Assembly: GCA_964542165.1 (NCBI GenBank)
Contig: CAZITQ010000001.1
Coordinates: forward strand, 1 to 64,000
Direction of reading: 5' to 3'
Source: CAYTBN01 sp964542165
GTDB taxonomy: Bacteria; Myxococcota_A; UBA796; UBA9615; CAYRNR01
DNA: 64,000 nucleotides
Part shown: positions 32,656-41,449 of the stretch, one piece after another
How the letters are laid out: each line of letters begins with the position of its first letter
Numbering within the stretch: position 1 is the first letter of the stretch
The notes under the pieces: generated by a model
Databases searched by the model: none
The model's input: the letters and a program-made list of their open reading frames with translations, nothing else
Told to the model about the DNA's origin: nothing
Made by a program: the position numbers and the translations under genes

Positions 32656-33948
32656 GTGACCCGTACAGCCCATCGCACTCACGTCGCCCTCGGCCTGACC
32701 CTCGTCGTCGCGGCCGTCGTGGCCAACGAGGTCGTGTTGCAGGCGCTGCTGTCCCCCGATGGGGTCCTGGAGGGACCAAGCCGCGGGTTGATCCGCGCAG
32801 GTCAGCTCGCAGTCGCCGCTCTCGGGGTGGCGTGGATGGCATCGGCGCGCCTTCGCCGGATCCTCGTGTTCGGTGCGGTCGCGGTCCTGCTTCCGCTCTC
32901 GGTCGTCGAGGCCCTTCTGTGGACCTGGGATCCCCTGGGCCAGCGGTACCTCGTCGACATCGCCCGCCTCGTGGACCTGCACGAGCCGGATCCGGATTGT
33001 GGCTACCGCTTGCCGCCTGGGCTCACCGTGGAGTTGCAGGGGGTCGAGATCCGCAGCAACGCGGCCGGGATGCGCTGGCGCGACATGCCGTCGCGGGCCG
33101 GGCGGGACGGGGTACAGCGCGTACTCGTCCTGGGCGATTCGCTGGTGTTCGGGTGGGGAGTGGCCCAGGAGGCGATCCTCGCGGCGGCGCTGGAGGAGGC
33201 GCTGGCAGGTGGCCCGGCGCCCGTCGAGGTGGACTCCGCCGGGCAGATCTCCTGGAACAGCCGCCTCGAGGTCGAATACCTGCGTTCGCTGGAAGAGGAA
33301 CAGGCGCCCGATCTCGTCGCCCTGGTGATCACCCCCAACGACGCGGTGCCGCGCCTCCAGGGGCACCACGCGCTGCCCGCCGCCGAGCTGGCGCCCCTCG
33401 TCAGGCGCCCGCCGCCGGAGCGGTCCCCCGAGCTGCTCCACCGGCTGCTGGTCGTCCACAACCGGTCGTACCAGGCGGTCGCCCGCCGGGGGACCACCCG
33501 CCGCCAGGCCGAATTCCACGCCCGGAGCTACGAACCCCGGAGCGCCGCCTGGCGCGAGACCGAGATGGCGGTAGCCGACCTCGAACAGCTCGCCCAGCGA
33601 CGCGGGATCACCGTCGTCCCCTTCCTGTACGCCAACCCCGAGACCCTGCTCGCACCCCTGGCCGAGGAGGCCTATCGCGAACTCCTCGGCCGACACGGCC
33701 TTCCCCTGCACCTGTTTCCCGCGGCGCTGTACGACCGCCAGCGGCGGAACTCCGCCACCGACTGCCATCCGGACGCCGAGGGGCACCGGATCATGGCCGG
33801 GACGGTGGGGGAGATCCTCCGATCCCTGCTGACGACATCCCCTCGATGGGCCCCGGCCTCCCACCCTGCCACAGGTGGAGCGGACCGCACCGCACCGATT
33901 GCCAGCCCCGCGGCGGTCGGCGATGATATCCACTCCCCACCGAGGTGA
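32656..33948 (+). CDS. Membrane-anchored SGNH/GDSL hydrolase
   Basis: 430 residues from GTG 32656. Two N-terminal membrane segments (about 8-30 and 48-88), then an SGNH hydrolase domain: block I GDS (Asp161-Ser162 nucleophile in VLVLGDSLVFGWG), an Asn in VITPND (block III), and the catalytic Asp/His pair in ATDCHPDAEGH near the C-terminus. Such proteins are esterases or O-acyl-transfer partners acting outside the membrane, often on polysaccharides. The C-terminal 40 residues are low-complexity. Operon partners: FG-GAP lipoprotein upstream, DUF4406-like gene 3 bases downstream. Confidence 0.8.
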   Translation: MTRTAHRTHVALGLTLVVAAVVANEVVLQALLSPDGVLEGPSRGLIRAGQLAVAALGVAWMASARLRRILVFGAVAVLLPLSVVEALLWTWDPLGQRYLVDIARLVDLHEPDPDCGYRLPPGLTVELQGVEIRSNAAGMRWRDMPSRAGRDGVQRVLVLGDSLVFGWGVAQEAILAAALEEALAGGPAPVEVDSAGQISWNSRLEVEYLRSLEEEQAPDLVALVITPNDAVPRLQGHHALPAAELAPLVRRPPPERSPELLHRLLVVHNRSYQAVARRGTTRRQAEFHARSYEPRSAAWRETEMAVADLEQLAQRRGITVVPFLYANPETLLAPLAEEAYRELLGRHGLPLHLFPAALYDRQRRNSATDCHPDAEGHRIMAGTVGEILRSLLTTSPRWAPASHPATGGADRTAPIASPAAVGDDIHSPPR

Positions 33949-33951
33949 CCC

Positions 33952-34386
33952 ATGGCCGGGACCTGCAAGCTGGTTTTCGTCTCGTCGCCGTACCGCGGGA
34001 ACGTCGTGCGCAACGTGGCCGTGGCCCGGGCGGCGGCGCGGCTGGTGTTCGAGGCGGGGCACGTGCCAGTGGTGCCGCACCTGTACATCACCCAGGTGCT
34101 GGACGACGACATCCCCGAGGACCGGGACAAGGGGATCGCGGCGGCCCTGCAGCTGCTGGCCCGCTGCGACGAGGTCTGGGCCTTCGGCGAGCCCACCGAG
34201 GGCATGCGGATGGAGCTCGCCGAGGCGGGGCGGCTGGAGATCCCGGTACTGACCTTCGATCCCCCGGCGCCGGCGGAGCCCTGCTGGCTGTGCCGGGGCA
34301 CGCGGGCGGTGTCCACCGGTGGCGAGCTGCCGTCGTACGTCCCCTGCCCCGAGTGCGCCCGACCGATGCCCAGGGCCGCCAGCTGA
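33952..34386 (+). CDS. DUF4406/DUF7768-like protein with zinc ribbon
   Basis: 144 residues. Residues 5-100 resemble the DUF4406/DUF7768 group, distantly related to nucleoside 2-deoxyribosyltransferases: VFVSSPYRGNVVRN, AGHVPVVPHLY and CDEVWAFGEPTEGMRMEL. A Cys4 zinc-ribbon-like tail follows (Cys111, Cys114, Cys132, Cys135). The family is common in phages and mobile regions, but nothing else mobile is nearby. The uvrC start is 13 bases downstream with its ribosome site in the gap, so they are likely one transcript. A nucleotide-related role is possible but unproven. Confidence 0.7.
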   Translation: MAGTCKLVFVSSPYRGNVVRNVAVARAAARLVFEAGHVPVVPHLYITQVLDDDIPEDRDKGIAAALQLLARCDEVWAFGEPTEGMRMELAEAGRLEIPVLTFDPPAPAEPCWLCRGTRAVSTGGELPSYVPCPECARPMPRAAS

Positions 34387-34399
34387 CGAGGAGCCTCCC

Positions 34400-36250
34400 T
34401 TGCCCCCCCGCGCCGCGCGCCTGACGGAGATGCCCGAGGCCGTCCCCACCACCCCGGGCGTCTACCTGATGAAGGACGAGGGCGGGGACGTCCTGTACGT
34501 GGGCAAGGCCAACAACCTGCGGGCGCGGGTGCGGACCTACTTCCAGGGGGAGGGGGACGGCCGGCTGCGCATACCCCACCTGATGGCGCGGGTCACGGCG
34601 CTGGAGTGGGTGGTCACGGGGACCGAGAAGGAAGCCCTGATCCTCGAGAACAACCTGATCAAGAAGTTCCAGCCCCGGTACAACGTCAAGCTCAAGGACG
34701 ACAAGACCTGGCTCTCGGTCAAGCTCACCACCCAGGAGACCTGGCCGCGGGTGATGCTGGTCCGCCGCTGGCGCAAAGACGGGGCGCGGTATTTCGGGCC
34801 CTACCTCAACGGGCTCCGGGCCAAGAGCGTCGAGCGATTGATCCGCGAGGCATTCTCGCTGCGCAACTGCTCGGACGGGGTGTTCCGGGCCCACAACCGG
34901 CGCCCCTGCATCCAGTACAACATGGGCAACTGTGCCGCCCCCTGCGTCGACTACGTGACCGAGGACGAGTACGGCGCGCTGGTGCAGCAGGTCATCCGCC
35001 TGCTCGGGGGCCGGGATCGGGGACTGGCGAAGGAGCTCACCGCCGAGATGGAGGAGGCCGCCGGAGAGCTGCGGTTCGAGGACGCGGCCAAGCTGAGGGA
35101 CCGCATCGCCGTGACCCGGCGGATCGCCGAGCAGCAGCGGGTCCAGCGGGCGACGGAGGAGGACCGGGACGTGTTCGGCCTCCACCGGGACGGTGACGTG
35201 GTGACCGTGGCCATGCTCCCGGTCCGCGAGGGCCGGGTGGAGGATCCCCAGGCATTCACCTTCACCGAGGTCCTCGAGGACGACGGCGAGGTCCTCGAGC
35301 GAGTGTGCCTGCAGCTCTACCGCGAGGGCCTGCCCGCGGCCCCCGAGCTGCTGCTCGCGGCCGCGCTCCCCGAGCCCGAAGCCCTGGAGGAGATCCTGGG
35401 GGAGCAGGCCGGCCGCAGGGTACGGATCCGGATCCCCCAGCGGGGCAAACCCGCCGCCCTGATCCAGCTCGCCAACGAGAACGCCCGGGCCCGCCACGCG
35501 GCGGCCGTGGACCGCCGTGAACAGATCGAGCGGGCGCTGATCGAGCTGAAGAAGCGCCTCCAGCTCCCCGCGCTCCCCCGCCGGATCGAGTGCTACGACA
35601 TCAGCCACCTGGGCGGACAGGATCCGGTGGCGTCGATGGTCGTCCTCGAGGACGGCAAGCCGCTGAAGAAGGGCTACCGGATCTTCGGCATCCGTTCGGT
35701 GCAGCAGCCCGACGACTACGCCAGCATGCGCGAGGTCATGACCCGCCGGCTGGCCCGGGTGGACAAGGGCTGGCGCCTCCCGGACCTGCTGCTGATGGAC
35801 GGGGGCAAGGGCCAGCTCAACATGGCGCTGGAGGCCGCCGCCGAGGCGGGGCTGGAGGTGGCCATCGCCTCGCTGGCCAAGCCCGACGCGGGGGAGCTGG
35901 AGGCCAACGCGATGGCCACCGACAAGGTCTACATCCCCGGCCGCAAGAACCCGGTCAAGCTCCCGGGCCACTCGCCGGGGCTGCAGATGTTGCAGCGGGT
36001 CCGCGACGAGGCCCACCGGTTCGCCGTGCAACACCAGCGCCGCAAGCGCCGCAAGCGAACCCTGTCGTCGGAGCTGGACGCCATCCCCGGTGTGGGTCCG
36101 GGCCGCCGCCGGGCGCTGCTGCGGCACTTCGGCTCCGTCAAGAAGATCAAGGGAGCCACGGTGGACGAGGTCGCCGCCGTCCCCGGCATCGGACCCCGCC
36201 TGGCCGCGTTGATCATGGACCAGCTGGCGCCGGGTACGGACCGGTCCTGA
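34400..36250 (+). CDS. uvrC: Excinuclease ABC subunit C
   Basis: 616 residues from a TTG at 34400 with GAGGAG 6-7 bases upstream. Makes the two incisions in nucleotide excision repair. Domains: GIY-YIG nuclease at about 13-95 (GVYLMKDEGGDVLYVGKANNLRARV), Cys cluster near 160-180 (RRPCIQYNMGNCAAPC), UVR motif for UvrB at about 208-245, RNase H-like endonuclease around 390-540 (IECYDISHLGGQDPVASMVV, LLLMDGGKGQLN), and helix-hairpin-helix pairs at the end (IPGVGPGRRRALL; VPGIGPRLAALI). All expected parts are present. Confidence 0.97.
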   Translation: MPPRAARLTEMPEAVPTTPGVYLMKDEGGDVLYVGKANNLRARVRTYFQGEGDGRLRIPHLMARVTALEWVVTGTEKEALILENNLIKKFQPRYNVKLKDDKTWLSVKLTTQETWPRVMLVRRWRKDGARYFGPYLNGLRAKSVERLIREAFSLRNCSDGVFRAHNRRPCIQYNMGNCAAPCVDYVTEDEYGALVQQVIRLLGGRDRGLAKELTAEMEEAAGELRFEDAAKLRDRIAVTRRIAEQQRVQRATEEDRDVFGLHRDGDVVTVAMLPVREGRVEDPQAFTFTEVLEDDGEVLERVCLQLYREGLPAAPELLLAAALPEPEALEEILGEQAGRRVRIRIPQRGKPAALIQLANENARARHAAAVDRREQIERALIELKKRLQLPALPRRIECYDISHLGGQDPVASMVVLEDGKPLKKGYRIFGIRSVQQPDDYASMREVMTRRLARVDKGWRLPDLLLMDGGKGQLNMALEAAAEAGLEVAIASLAKPDAGELEANAMATDKVYIPGRKNPVKLPGHSPGLQMLQRVRDEAHRFAVQHQRRKRRKRTLSSELDAIPGVGPGRRRALLRHFGSVKKIKGATVDEVAAVPGIGPRLAALIMDQLAPGTDRS

Positions 36251-36255
36251 CCGGT
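36240..36255. terminator. Small hairpin at the uvrC stop codon
   Basis: ACCGGT-CCTG-ACCGGT: 6-bp self-complementary arms with a 4-base loop, covering the uvrC stop. The convergent kinase gene ends at 36263. Short and without a T-tract. Confidence 0.35.
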
Positions 36256-36262
36256 AGGCACA

Positions 36263-39200
36263 TCACTCGGCGCAGGGATGAGCGGGGGCGCGGGGTTCGA
36301 CGCGGCCGTCGATCCAGACGTCGGGGGTCTCGGACCAGACCTGGCGCAGGAGATCGCAGTACGGGAGCTCGCTCACGCCCCCCGCCGCGCCCTCGTCGCT
36401 CAGCGTCGACCACAGGGCCCGGGCCTCCTCGTTGTCGCCGAGCTCCAGCGCGGCGCGCACACCGGCGCGGGCGCGGTCTTCCCGGCCCGCTTCGAGCTCG
36501 GCCCGTGCCAGCGCACACAGGGCGGCGGCGGCCAGGGACTCGGCGGCCCGCTCGCCCTCGGCCGACGTCCGGGCACGACGGGACTGCACGCTCGACAGGG
36601 CCATCGCCGCCACCGCGATCAGCGACAGCAGGGCGACGCCTGCCGCCACCAGCCCCCGCCGGCGCGTTCGGGTCGCCTGCTCACGCTGTTTGCCGGCCTC
36701 CAGATACCGGGAGACCGGCGCCGAGATCTCGATGGACGCGGTGGACAGGCTCGACCGGGCCTCGGACAGCGCGTCGCCCAGGGGTGCATCCTCTCCGCGG
36801 CGTCCCCCCCGCTCCCACCGGGCGGCAGCCTCCTCGAGTTCCGCCAGCACCGCCCGCTGCTCCCGGGCCGCGGCGACCCAGCTGGCGAGGCGATCCCAGG
36901 TCCGCAGCAACGAGGGGTGGAGCAGCTCCACGGTCAGCGGACCCTCGCCCCCCGCCCGGTCCGCGGTGATCACCCGCCCCGCGAGCAAGGCCGACATCAC
37001 CGCTTCCGCCTCCGTCGGCTGGTCCTCCACCAGGGCGTCCAGCTGCCGGCTGCGGGGCGCTCCGGCCCCGTCCACCAGCCCCATGATCAGCTCCTTGGCG
37101 AGCCGCCGCTCCCGGACGTTGAGGCCTTCGAGCACGCCCTCTGCGTGGAGGGCCACCGCACCCAGGACGCCCTCGCCCAGCTCGTACTCGCTGCGCAGCA
37201 GCTGCCGCCGGGCCTTGTCGCGGGTGCGCCACAGCCGCAGGGCAGCCACCTGCAGCAATGACAGACGATCGGGTTCGCCCTTGACCTCCTCGATCATCTG
37301 CAGCGCGAGGCCCGGATCCTCGTACGCGAAGTCCACCACCTCCAGCCCCCGGGTGAGGATCTCCTCCATCGCCGGCGTGTCCATCTGTTGCAGCACCACG
37401 ACCCGGCCCAGCACCTCGCGAACGCTGGGGGCCTCGGCGGCCCGCCCGAGGTACGCGTCCCGCAGGGCGAAGACCACCCGGACGGGGCCGTCGGGATCGT
37501 CGGCGGCGAGGCTGAGGGATTCCATGAACGCCCGGCGGACCTCGTCGTCCTCCACCCGGCCGTACAGCTCCTCGAGCTGATCCACGAACAGCAGCACCCG
37601 GCAGCGCTCGCGCTCTGCGAGTTCGCGGAGCATCAGCCCCAGCAGGGCAGGCACCTGGCGCAGCCTCCGGGCCAGCGCGCCGGTCAGCAGGGGCGCGAAC
37701 GCGGGCCTGGGTCCCACGTCCGAGGGCGGGCCGGCGGCCGGCGGAGCGTCGTCGCCGTCCCCCCCCGCCTCCTCGCCGATCTCGGCTGCGGGGGGCACGG
37801 GCAGGGCGGCCTGGGCCAGCCCCGGGATCGACGACAGGGCCGCCCGGGAAGGGCTGCCCTCCCCCGTGAGGAGGCGGTTGGCCAGGACCGCGAACGGATC
37901 CCCGCCGGGCCTCAGGCGCAGGATCCGCCAGGACGTGCGCCAGGACGCCTGTTCCTGCAGGCGTGGGATCACCCCGGCTCGCACGAAGGAGGTCTTGCCC
38001 ACCCCCGGCGGCCCGACCAGGGGCAGCACCGGCTCGTCCCGCATGCGTTCCAGGAACGCGGCGATCTCCGCCGAGCGCCCGAAGTAGACGCCACCCTGTT
38101 CCTCGGTGAAGGGGGCGAGACCGCGGAAGGGTCCCTCCTCGGGGGGAGGCTGTCGGCCGCCCCGCAGCAGCATCCGCTGGAGGGCCTCGTGGGCCTCGCG
38201 GGCGGTGGGCCGCCGGTCGTGCTCCTTCTCCAGACACTGCAGAACCAGGGCCCCGAGATCGGCCGGAATGTCTCCGAACTCCGGCGGGACCGGCACCGGC
38301 TTGCTGCTGCACACCTGGAAGATGAGCGACATCGGAGTGCTCTCGTAGGCCCGGTACGGCCGGACCCCGGAGAGCAGCTCGTACAGGGTCACGCCGAGGG
38401 ACCACACGTCGGTGGCCCGGGAGCTCCCCTCCCCCGCCCACTGTTCGGGTGCCATGTACGGGGGGGTGCCGAACACCCGCTGCCCCTCGGTGGCGGTGCT
38501 GAGCCGCGAATCCAGCCCTCGGGTCTCCCCGGGTGCATCGTCTCCGGCCAGGGTCGCGGTGTCCTCGCCCACGGTCTGCTCGAGGGTCGGGACCGATACC
38601 CGCGTCTCGTCCGGCTCCACGGAGCTCTCGTTCAGCCCCGGGCCGTGGAGGGCCTTGGCCAGGCCGAAGTCCAGGACGCGGACGCGACCGTCCCGCGGGA
38701 GGATCACGTTCTCCGGCTTCAGATCCCTGTGGAGCACGCCGTGGTCGTGGGCTTCGGCGAGGGCGTCCGCGATGGCGATGCCCAGCCGCATGACCTCCCG
38801 GGCCCCCAGGGGGTCGCTCTCCAGCCGCTCCCTCAGGGTGCGGCCCTCCAGGTACTCCAGCGCCACGTACGGGCGCTCGTCGTACTCGCCGACCGCGTAG
38901 ATCGTCACGATGTGGGGGTGGGCGAAGCGGGCGGTGGTCCGGGCCTCGAAGAGGAAGCGGTCCAGGGCCTCTCGGGTACCGATGCGCTTCTGGTGGACCA
39001 CCTTGAGGGCGACCCGGCGACCCAGCTTGGTGTCCCGGGCCAGGTAGACCTCGCCCATCCCGCCCTTGCCCAGGAGTCGGGACACGCGGAAGTGATCGAC
39101 CATGGTGCCGCGGGGGAGGAGGACCTCCTCGCCCTCCGCCCACTGGTCGACCCTCGCCAGGGTGTCCTGGTCGCGCGGGCCGTCCCCGTCCCGTCGCCCC

Positions 39201-39280
39201 CCCGCTGTGGTGGGCGCCGGCTCGACCCTCGGTTCCTCCACCGGCGGGGGCCGGGGGACGGTGGTGTCGTCGTCGGTCAT
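36263..39280 (-). CDS. Serine/threonine kinase fused to a STAND-type ATPase, membrane-anchored
   Basis: 1005 residues. Kinase domain at about 64-345: GKGGMGEVYLA loop, Lys93, HRDLKPEN (Asp186), DFG (205-207), APE (276-278). The activation segment between DFG and APE is about 68 residues, more than twice the normal length, and rich in Ser/Thr/acidic residues. A novel-STAND P-loop domain follows: FRGLAPFTEEQ, YFGRSAEIAAFLERM, Walker A GPPGVGKTSFVRAG, Walker B-like LLFVDQLEELYG. A single membrane helix lies near 890-910, with a short outer domain. Kinase-STAND proteins of this kind are signal hubs in Myxococcota. Convergent with uvrC. Confidence 0.93.
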   Translation of the reverse strand: MTDDDTTVPRPPPVEEPRVEPAPTTAGGRRDGDGPRDQDTLARVDQWAEGEEVLLPRGTMVDHFRVSRLLGKGGMGEVYLARDTKLGRRVALKVVHQKRIGTREALDRFLFEARTTARFAHPHIVTIYAVGEYDERPYVALEYLEGRTLRERLESDPLGAREVMRLGIAIADALAEAHDHGVLHRDLKPENVILPRDGRVRVLDFGLAKALHGPGLNESSVEPDETRVSVPTLEQTVGEDTATLAGDDAPGETRGLDSRLSTATEGQRVFGTPPYMAPEQWAGEGSSRATDVWSLGVTLYELLSGVRPYRAYESTPMSLIFQVCSSKPVPVPPEFGDIPADLGALVLQCLEKEHDRRPTAREAHEALQRMLLRGGRQPPPEEGPFRGLAPFTEEQGGVYFGRSAEIAAFLERMRDEPVLPLVGPPGVGKTSFVRAGVIPRLQEQASWRTSWRILRLRPGGDPFAVLANRLLTGEGSPSRAALSSIPGLAQAALPVPPAAEIGEEAGGDGDDAPPAAGPPSDVGPRPAFAPLLTGALARRLRQVPALLGLMLRELAERERCRVLLFVDQLEELYGRVEDDEVRRAFMESLSLAADDPDGPVRVVFALRDAYLGRAAEAPSVREVLGRVVVLQQMDTPAMEEILTRGLEVVDFAYEDPGLALQMIEEVKGEPDRLSLLQVAALRLWRTRDKARRQLLRSEYELGEGVLGAVALHAEGVLEGLNVRERRLAKELIMGLVDGAGAPRSRQLDALVEDQPTEAEAVMSALLAGRVITADRAGGEGPLTVELLHPSLLRTWDRLASWVAAAREQRAVLAELEEAAARWERGGRRGEDAPLGDALSEARSSLSTASIEISAPVSRYLEAGKQREQATRTRRRGLVAAGVALLSLIAVAAMALSSVQSRRARTSAEGERAAESLAAAALCALARAELEAGREDRARAGVRAALELGDNEEARALWSTLSDEGAAGGVSELPYCDLLRQVWSETPDVWIDGRVEPRAPAHPCAE

Positions 39281-39310
39281 GGGCGATCTCGGATCCTCGA
39301 CTCGGTCCCG

Positions 39311-39319
39311 AGGCTACCA
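39311..39319 (-). promoter_or_regulatory. Extended -10 element TGGTAGCCT
   Basis: Minus strand GGTGGTAGCCT, 30 bases upstream of the kinase ATG at 39280. One base differs from the element at 31506-31514. Confidence 0.4.
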
Positions 39320-39373
39320 CCGGCGCCCCATGCCGAACAGACCGCCGGTTGGACGGCCGGGGCCGCCGGGCGA

Positions 39374-39379
39374 TACGCT
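39374..39379 (+). promoter_or_regulatory. Candidate -10 box TACGCT
   Basis: Lies 8 bases before the ATG at 39388, which has no ribosome site. Weak match (TAnnnT), listed because it parallels other genes here with a -10-like box directly before the start codon. Confidence 0.25.
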
Positions 39380-39387
39380 CCGACCCG

Positions 39388-41421
39388 ATGGACGATGGGA
39401 TCCCCGGTCGCGGACAGGAGAACGCCCCTGCGGACACGGAGGTCTCCCGGGAGCTGCTCCGCGGCGCCCTGGAGGCCATCGAGGCCCACGCAGCTACCCT
39501 GCCGCCCCCCCTTCGGCGGCTGTGGCGCGAGGTCCGGGACGAGTGGACGGCGAACATCGCGCCGGCGACCGCCGAGGACCTGTTCGCGGGCCCCACCGGG
39601 ACGCCGGCCTTCCCCCTGCTGGTGTGGGTCGCCCGCGGCGCCCTCGGCGACCCCCTGGCCCCGCCGATGCGGCAGGCCGCCGAGGCCACCCTGGCGTGGT
39701 ACTTCGCCCTGCGCTGCCAGGACGACGTGGTGGACGGGGACGCCACCCCGGAGCGCCTGTTCCTGGAGTCGAGTCTCACCGCCCACGCCGTCCGTCTCCT
39801 CACCGAGGCCGCCGGGGACGCCCGGGCGATGCTGGCGGTGTGGCAGGACCTCACCGACCGCTTCGCCGCCTTCGCGGCCACCGACGCAGGGGACCGAGCC
39901 GACGCGGATACACGCTGGGGCGACGACCGGATCGCGCGTCAGGGGGAGAAGTACCTCCCCATGGCCGGCGCGCCGGCTGCCCTGCTGATCCGCGCCGGTG
40001 ACGGCGAGCAGATCCCGGCGCTGGTCGAGGGGGTCTCCCTCCTCTCGCGGGGGCTGCAGCTGACCAACGACCTGCACGGGGCGCGCCGGGATCTCGCCGC
40101 CGGGCTCCACAGCCCCTATCTGGACGCCCTGGGCCTGCGACCGGGCCTCCACGGCCCGGAGGACGAGGCCCCCGGAATCCGGCGCGCGTCCTCCACCGGC
40201 CGCTACGACGCCTACATCGACACCATCGTCGAGGCGCTGGACCAGGGCGGACGGTGTCTGGCGGAGCTGTTGGACCACGTCGGGCCCCTCGACCACGTGG
40301 CGGGGCGGCGGGCGGCCCTCGAGGACCGGCGCGCAAGGGCCCTGTTCCGTGCCACCTTCCAGGCCCCCCAGCGGGTGGTCGACGTGGAGCTGACGCGGCG
40401 CTGCGATCTGCGCTGCGTCCACTGCTTCGTCCGCGCACAGGACGAGTCGGCCGCCGAGCTCTCCACGGCCCTCGCCCTGGAGGTGGTGGACGAGCTGGCG
40501 GGCTACGACGCCGTGCTCCACCTCACCGGGGGGGAACCCTTCGTGCACCCGGGGATCTGGGACGTGCTCGAACGGGCCGGTCAGGCGCGGGTCCGCGAGG
40601 TTGCGATCAACACCCACGGCGGACGCCTGGACGACGGGGACCTGGATCGCCTCTCCCGGCTCCCGGTCCCCGTTCGGCTGCTGGTGAGCCTCGATGGCCC
40701 GCCCGGCCTCCACGACCGGGTCCGCGGCGACGGAGCCACGGCGGCTGCCCTGTCGACGATCCGGCGGGCCACCGCGGCGGGCCTGCGGGCCAGCCCCGGC
40801 TCCCTGCTCACCCGGGCGCTGCTCGACTACGGGATCTCCCGCTGGCACGCCTGGCTCGCCGCGGAGCTGGGGGCCCCCACCCCCCTGGCCGTGTGGCCTC
40901 TGTTCGGCGGTCCCGGGGCCGCGCAGGACGTCAGGGCCGCCGGGGGGACCCTGGACGCCGAGACCCTGGTCCGCGCCGCCCGCCAGGTAGCCGAGGCCCT
41001 CTCCGCAGGTGCGGCACTCCACGTCGCCGACTACCCACCGATCAACCCGCTCTTGCGGCGCCTCGGCGTACCGCAGGATCGGCTCTGGCAGTGCGGCGCC
41101 GGCCGCGAACGTCTCTGCGTGCAGGCGGACGGGGTCGTGTCTCCCTGCCACCCCCTCCGACTCCCGCTGGGCCGCGTGACCGAGGGGGCGGTCGGAGGAT
41201 TCGTCGCCCGGGCGCTCGCCCACCCGGACGCCCGCCGGCTGCGGGAACGGAGCCACGACGGCTGTCGGGAGTGCGGCGACCGGGACGTCTGCGGGAGCTG
41301 TCAGGCGGTGCTGTGGGGCGCTCGGATCGATCTGTTCGCGCGCGACCCGATGTGCGAGGATGCGAAGCGGGTGCTGGCCGCATCCGTCGGTGACGCCGGA
41401 GACAGCCCGCGCTCGAGCTGA
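39388..41421 (+). CDS. Class I isoprenoid-synthase-like domain fused to radical SAM/SPASM domain
   Basis: 677 residues. The first ~300 are all-helical and look like a polyprenyl/terpene synthase: an aspartate-rich DDVVD at 112-116 (first DDxxD) after an ALRCQ helix, and LTNDLHGARRDLAAG at 226-239 where the second NDxx(S/G)xxxE/D metal motif is expected. From about 330 a radical SAM domain starts: VDVELTRRCDLRCVHCF gives Cys339, Cys343 and Cys346; GGEPF at 381-385 follows. A SPASM-like tail holds Cys569, 577, 587, 626, 629, 635, 638 and 656, ligands for extra Fe-S clusters, as in enzymes that modify ribosomal peptides or PQQ precursors. Followed by a 92-residue gene and a subtilisin. The combination was not recognised from any described family. 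Confidence 0.82.
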   Translation: MDDGIPGRGQENAPADTEVSRELLRGALEAIEAHAATLPPPLRRLWREVRDEWTANIAPATAEDLFAGPTGTPAFPLLVWVARGALGDPLAPPMRQAAEATLAWYFALRCQDDVVDGDATPERLFLESSLTAHAVRLLTEAAGDARAMLAVWQDLTDRFAAFAATDAGDRADADTRWGDDRIARQGEKYLPMAGAPAALLIRAGDGEQIPALVEGVSLLSRGLQLTNDLHGARRDLAAGLHSPYLDALGLRPGLHGPEDEAPGIRRASSTGRYDAYIDTIVEALDQGGRCLAELLDHVGPLDHVAGRRAALEDRRARALFRATFQAPQRVVDVELTRRCDLRCVHCFVRAQDESAAELSTALALEVVDELAGYDAVLHLTGGEPFVHPGIWDVLERAGQARVREVAINTHGGRLDDGDLDRLSRLPVPVRLLVSLDGPPGLHDRVRGDGATAAALSTIRRATAAGLRASPGSLLTRALLDYGISRWHAWLAAELGAPTPLAVWPLFGGPGAAQDVRAAGGTLDAETLVRAARQVAEALSAGAALHVADYPPINPLLRRLGVPQDRLWQCGAGRERLCVQADGVVSPCHPLRLPLGRVTEGAVGGFVARALAHPDARRLRERSHDGCRECGDRDVCGSCQAVLWGARIDLFARDPMCEDAKRVLAASVGDAGDSPRSS

Positions 41422-41449
41422 CCACACCCACCAGGGGAGGCACGGGACC

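Noticed and set aside
36681..39881. 1066-codon minus-strand frame over the kinase gene
   Set aside because: Another frame of the same region with Arg/Gly-rich repeats and no motifs; the kinase frame carries every catalytic residue.
37388..39988. 866-codon plus-strand frame opposite the kinase-STAND gene
   Set aside because: Typical antisense shadow; also overlaps the real start of the radical SAM fusion.
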